From: Cryptomeria japonica
Taxonomy: Eukaryota > Streptophyta > Pinopsida > Cupressales > Cupressaceae
Length of the DNA stretch: 64,000 nucleotides
Reading direction: 5' to 3'
Assembly: GCF_030272615.1 (NCBI RefSeq)
Contig: NC_081405.1
Location: forward strand, 646,910,920 to 646,974,919
The position numbers and the translations under genes were made by a program. Each line of letters begins with the position of its first letter. The stretch's first letter is position 1. The notes under the pieces are model-generated. The model ran no database searches. It worked only from the letters and a program-made list of their open reading frames with translations, and had not been told where the DNA came from. This document shows positions 59,774-64,000 of this stretch, one piece after another.

Positions 59774-60844
59774 TGTTAGGTCCCAGAGACAACTGAGAGG
59801 GGGGGGGGGGGGGGGGGTCAATCAATTGTCCAATAAATACAACCAAAAATAGCTTAACAAAAACTTTATGCTTAATACTGGTAAACCAAACTTTATGCCA
59901 GTAGACAATATTAACAATTAATTACAATACCGGTAAAGATTAATGCATGAAATAGAAAGACAATAACATCCACAACACATAACACCAATGCTTGTACGTG
60001 GAAACCCTGTAAGGGGAAAAAACATGGTGGGAAGCCTCACCCACAATCAAATGATACTACTGCAGATAGTATGTGTTTACAATATGGATTTTGCACATGC
60101 AGAGAGGCCAGCTGCCTAGAACTCACTGCTCAATCACAAAATGAGAGTCACATTGCCTACAATTGGATGGTTAAATCCAATGATAATGTACTGCACAAAA
60201 TAGCATCTTCATATGTTGGATTTAGTACTGATGTAGTTCTTATTGTCTTCACAAAACCCTCCTTCAACCTTCAAATGATGTTTGCGTGTATAACTCTGCT
60301 TATTTTCGCATATACTCTATTACAATTCTCTTTTACAATTGCATAATGATCTTACAAATAAGATCTTACATATATACCATAACCTAAGACCAATTGAATA
60401 GGTCGGCTTACTAAAAGATATTACAATAAAATCAATTACAAACAAATCAATATCCGATGCATGATGTCGGCTCAATGCATTTACAATAATAATAAATCAT
60501 CTCCATAATATGTCATGCTGATCTGGCATAGATATGACTATCGGTGCTTATCCTGGACCTATTTGCCGGTAACAACAAATATGCAAATGTGAATAAACAA
60601 ATAACCAAATCGCCAAAACCAAGTGATCGAATAATGTCTTCGACATAACCAAGTGGTTTCCAAGTCATTCCAAGCATTAGTGAACAATATAATCTGCCAG
60701 TGAACCAAATACCAGTGTTTTGCATAAGTCTCTATCTTGCCGGTGAACATAACCAAAATCTCCAAGTGCTGATAAGTGTTGACAAGTAATGACAGGTGTT
60801 GACATGAATGACAAAACCATATCAACATATCCAAAATACCAATA
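59774..60844 (-). repeat. Right (5') LTR of copia B
   Basis: Matches 35975-37020 up to 60824 (CATATCA). A further 20 bp (60825-60844) precede the GATTA duplication and have no counterpart at the left LTR. The G run at about 59799-59817 is longer than in the left copy. Confidence 0.88.
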
Positions 60845-60849
60845 GATTA

Positions 60850-61093
60850 AAGGGTAGGTAGAGGAAATAATAAAATGATGAGAGGGTAGGTAGTGTAGGA
60901 ATTAAGAGATGAATGACACGTGTCATGGATAGAAAAGGCTAATAAATTAATTAAATAAATAAAGATTCATTTAATTAATAGAAGAAGTGAGGTCAATTAA
61001 ATAAATTAAAGTCTTTATTTAATTTAGGAAAAGAATAATTTAAATAAATAAATGTATTTATTTAATTAGATAGGACAATTTTAGGTGTCTATA
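60850..61093 (-). repeat. Right (5') LTR of element C, second part
   Basis: Resumes exactly where 35974 stopped (AAGGGTAGGTAGAGGAAATA) and ends GGTGTCTATA before the GATAT duplication. Compare 29487-29836. Confidence 0.9.
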
Positions 61094-61525
61094 GATATAA
61101 TTTAGAAAAATAAATATTGATTGTTGTAATTACATTGCAACATGATCTATGTATAGTTGATCATAAGAGATAAAATTAGAAGGTTTAAAATTTGATAATG
61201 AATATTATAAATATTTGATATAATATTACTAATTTTAAATGTGAAATAATTTTAAAATTATAAATAATTTATTAATTATGTAAAACTAAAAATGTAAAAT
61301 TAATAATATTATAAAAATAAAATAAAAAATAAAGATAAAAATAAATATTCAATTTTTAAAGTAAATTTAAAATTGTTATATAAAAGAAAATAATTTGTTC
61401 TCCCCTCTAGATAAATTTGACAAGACTATCTTTCAACTGCAATTGAAAATATATAAGCAATTTAACAATTTTATAAAATTAGCATGAAAGGTATTTAAAT
61501 ATTATATGTATATGTATATATGTGT
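61094..61525. other. AT-rich spacer
   Basis: Continuation of the AT-rich DNA left of 29057. No gene seen. Confidence 0.7.
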
Positions 61526-61539
61526 TGGGGGAAAGGGGG

Positions 61540-61960
61540 AAAACTAGTTCATGGAAGGCATTTAGATGCTATATTATCTTTTAACCAACATAATCTTTGG
61601 TAGTCTCCTCTCATTTGTGTTCAAGGCCTCCTGCTAGCTCATTTGCCATGGGTTTGTGCCTTATGGATTCATAAGAAGGGCATTCAAACTCTCAAAGATT
61701 TGTTCTCTAGAGCCATTATGGATCTTTACACTGGGGAAGATTTAAGAGTCTAGTACTACCTCATATGGCCAGATCGACAAACATTCAACATGGTTGTGTC
61801 ATCTTGGCTGTGTTTGAATATGTTACACTAGTTGGGCATTCACTATGTGAAGACTTGGTGGAAGGATTGACATTGGCATCCCAATACTGTTTTCTATTTT
61901 GACGGGAGTTGAAATCCCTTTTACAAAATGTTGCCTACAACATAATGACAAGAAATTGAT
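61540..61960 (+). pseudogene. Possible LINE ORF2 C-terminal fragment
   Basis: A plus-strand frame broken by several stops reads LPWVCALWIHKKGIQTLKDL, LYTGEDLRV, WPDRQTFNMVVSSW and WHPNTVFYFDG. This Trp-rich style resembles the C-terminal region of plant LINE ORF2. No poly(A) or target duplication was found, so the call is tentative. Confidence 0.4.
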
Positions 61961-62049
61961 AGCCTACCAACAACCAAAAAATAGAGCAAGATAGAAAAAA
62001 TAGAGCAAAAGAAAAGTTCCTAACTTAACTTCTTAAGAGCTTTAGCAAC

Positions 62050-63990
62050 TTGAGCATCTAGCTAGGATGTATCAAAAGCCATCTTCTTACGATCTTGAAG
62101 GTCCCAATCAAAGTGAATCAAGGCCCTTTTTAAAATTCCATGCATTCTTGTACACAACCCTTGTTTTTATCAACAAACCCCTGAGTGTCTTTATCCTCAG
62201 CCTCCACATCAACAATTTGAACTTGATTTTGGTGTAATTTCTCATATTTGTTGATAATGATCTTTAGATAAATCCTTGATGACCTTTTGGTTGAATGAGA
62301 CCAAGGTGAAGAGATTATTGCTGATTTTTTTAGCTTTTGTTTCAAGGTCCACAATCCTACCTTCATAATTGGTCTTCATAGATTCAACATCCTTCATTGC
62401 CTTCTAAAGAGAGTTAATCAAGTTCCTCCCCTCTTTTTAATCCCATGGCACATACGCATACTATTTACTCTCCATTTGACACTAGATACCCCTCAATTTA
62501 ATATTCATCTTGTTGAGTTCATGAAAAATCTATTTATTTATTTAAAATAAATCAATACCATGAGGAAAAGGGTGTTTGCCTTCTTGTTTTGAATTCAACA
62601 CCATTTTCTTAGAGTCTAACACCATGTCCATCGACTGCACATGGTGGGAAGAATCATCCTAGGCATCAAGAGAGGGGCTTGAGGGAGGAGAAGCTTTTCT
62701 AGGTTTTGTAAGGCTTTTCTTTTGTTTTTGTAACCCTAGGAACATTCCCTCCCCTCTCAAGGGAGACCATCTCAGAGTCAACATCAGTATCCCAATCTTT
62801 ACTTTCTGAATATAAAATTTTATAATCCTCATTTTCAATCTCCTCCTTAGTTGCAAAGGAAAAAAGGGGGGCCCTACACTTAGAATTAGATGGGGAAGGA
62901 CAAGGCTTCTAGTATTCAACAATCAAAAGAGTTCTGATCTCATGTAACTTATGGTTCCTAGGGTTTTTTTTGTGATCATTTATACTTGCCAAAAGAGAGG
63001 ATAACAAAAAGAAAGGGAAATATATCCTCACCTTATGTCAAAAATTATTGACCAAAGCAAAGTGGTGTCCATAGATCGTAGTAAACCTACCATCCAACGA
63101 TAAATAATGGATAAGGATTTTGAGAGCCTCCGTCCAAAGCTTCTTGATGGAATTCATGGCATAGCTACTCTTCTATTTCTTAACAAGTTTTGTACCTTCC
63201 TTACCCTTCACAAAATTGTCCACTACTGCATCCGAATCATTTCTACTTGTAAAAATTTCCTTACCCTCCATAGAGAGCCTAGAAACCTTCACAATCAACT
63301 CCTTTGTCACATCCTATTTTTGACCCAACATCATGAAGGAGACATTCTTCCAGTGATCAACAAATATTGTGGTGATTTTGGGGTCAAAACCATGCATCCT
63401 CTCAAGGTAAGGAGTGACACCTCCTTTCTACAAGATAGTCCATATTTTTGCATTCTTCCTCACCTTATCGCAATTAAAGGGCTCCAATCTATTTTTGTTG
63501 CTACCCATCTCTTGAAAATTGCAAAGAACTTTCATTCTATTCTTTCCCTCAACCAACACAATGTAGACAAATAGGATATAAAGCACCCAAAAAACATGTG
63601 AATTAGGTTCCCTAACCCTCCTATTCTCAATGCAGATAATCATGACACTTTCAAAGGCTATCATTTCCAAGGCTGCCGCTAGGAGTTGATCATTGTGTTG
63701 TCACCTCAAAACATTATCACTCCTCACCCCCATATTAGAAAAATAGTCAACTATAGCATTCCCTCAAACCACAATTGAGTCACTACCGGTTCTCTTCCCA
63801 CCTTCCTATGGCCCTGGCTCTTAATTTATGGTGGCATTTGTAGTCACCTATGTTTGTGTGGCAACAATATTTTAACAACATTCAATCTATAATCATGAAG
63901 CACAAGCTGAACCATTTTTCTTGGTGTATTCTTTTCCAGGGCTTTTCTATGGGCTCTTGTCTTGAACATATGAGACTCCCAAACCCACAT
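62050..63990 (-). pseudogene. Degenerate repeat-derived coding sequence of unknown family
   Basis: The minus strand holds a patchwork of frames: near 63475-63430 RLEPFNCDKVRKNAKIWTIL, near 63400-63080 a region with TKELIVKVSRLSMEGKEIF and LKILIHYLSLDGRF, then a coiled-coil-like, Lys/Glu-rich part near 62400-62130 (MKTNYEGRIVDLETKAKKIS). It looks like one long protein broken by stops and frameshifts. The style is that of high-copy plant repeat proteins, but I cannot name it. The plus-strand frame at 63107-63574 is its shadow. Confidence 0.35.
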
Positions 63991-64000
63991 TGTTTGTTTG

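Larger units (their letters stand above)
35975..60844 (-). mobile_element. Copia element B (Ty1/copia), inserted in the LTR of element C
   Basis: LTRs at 35975-37020 and 59774-60844, minus-strand gag-pol, primer-binding site TGGTATCAGAACC (59759-59771) and polypurine tract CCAAAGGGGGGAAG (37021-37034, minus strand). The duplication GATTA is at 35970-35974 and 60845-60849. Domain order gag, protease, integrase, reverse transcriptase, RNase H is that of copia. Copia A (37938-56087) sits inside its RNase H region. Confidence 0.92.
29057..61093 (-). mobile_element. Element C: gag-pro-G-patch LTR retrotransposon (non-autonomous), outermost shell of the nest
   Basis: LTRs at 29057-29836 and 35555-61093 (the latter split by copia B) flank a minus-strand internal region with primer-binding site, leader, gag, retropepsin, G-patch domain and polypurine tract. 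The 5-bp duplication GATAT (29052-29056 and 61094-61098) is perfect. Between G-patch and LTR there is no room for reverse transcriptase, RNase H or integrase, so the element needed enzymes in trans. About 24.9 kb of its span is later insertions. Confidence 0.88.

Noticed and set aside
61094-61525. Possible replication origin or scaffold attachment region because of extreme A/T content
   Set aside because: There is no motif evidence beyond composition.

Overview
The window is nuclear DNA of a large-genome seed plant. The evidence is AT-rich sequence dominated by decayed LTR retrotransposons (Ty3/gypsy chromoviruses, Ty1/copia, gag-pro elements), non-LTR fragments, a hAT-type MITE and spliced plant-type GDSL lipase genes. 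A gymnosperm, probably a conifer, is my best guess from the element style and deep nesting; this is inference. I see no rRNA, tRNA, CRISPR or prokaryotic feature.

Layout. 1-10620: an old gag-pro Ty3/gypsy-like remnant with a probable 3' LTR at 9614-10620, split at 1964-8240 by a decayed chromovirus with 5-bp target duplication GATTG. 10.6-12.06 kb: AT-rich spacer ending in a 3' fragment of a third GDSL copy, abutting a minus-strand LINE fragment (12.06-14.57 kb). 14809-17115 and 25352-27030 (both minus): two intact, five-exon GDSL esterase/lipase genes, tandem duplicates of 364 and 361 aa. Intron 1 of the first carries a G-rich 132-bp hAT MITE. 17.2-25.3 kb: spacer holding a duplicated segment, microsatellites, a copia 3' end, a poly(A)-tailed minus-strand retroposon and a solo LTR. 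27.2-29.05 kb: very AT-rich, with a degenerate telomere-like tract.

29057-61093 is one Russian doll. Level 1 is a minus-strand gag-pro-G-patch element (element C, TSD GATAT). Level 2 is a copia element (B, 35975-60844, TSD GATTA) inserted in C's right LTR. Level 3 is a second copia element (A, 37938-56087, TSD CCTTG) inserted in B's RNase H coding region. Level 4 is a plus-strand chromovirus (42406-52892) inserted in A's integrase. Level 5 is two solo LTRs (47918-48996, TSD AGGTG; 49145-50672, TSD GTTGA) in that chromovirus's integrase region. Reading frames rejoin across the coding insertion sites, which fixes the boundaries. 61.1-64 kb returns to AT-rich host sequence and degenerate repeat-derived coding fragments.

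The two GDSL genes are the only likely functional host genes. Every retroelement polyprotein carries stop codons, and several also carry frameshifts. Element C is the most unusual: its single frame encodes gag, retropepsin and a G-patch domain, runs through the polypurine tract, and stops inside its own LTR, with no reverse transcriptase or integrase anywhere inside.
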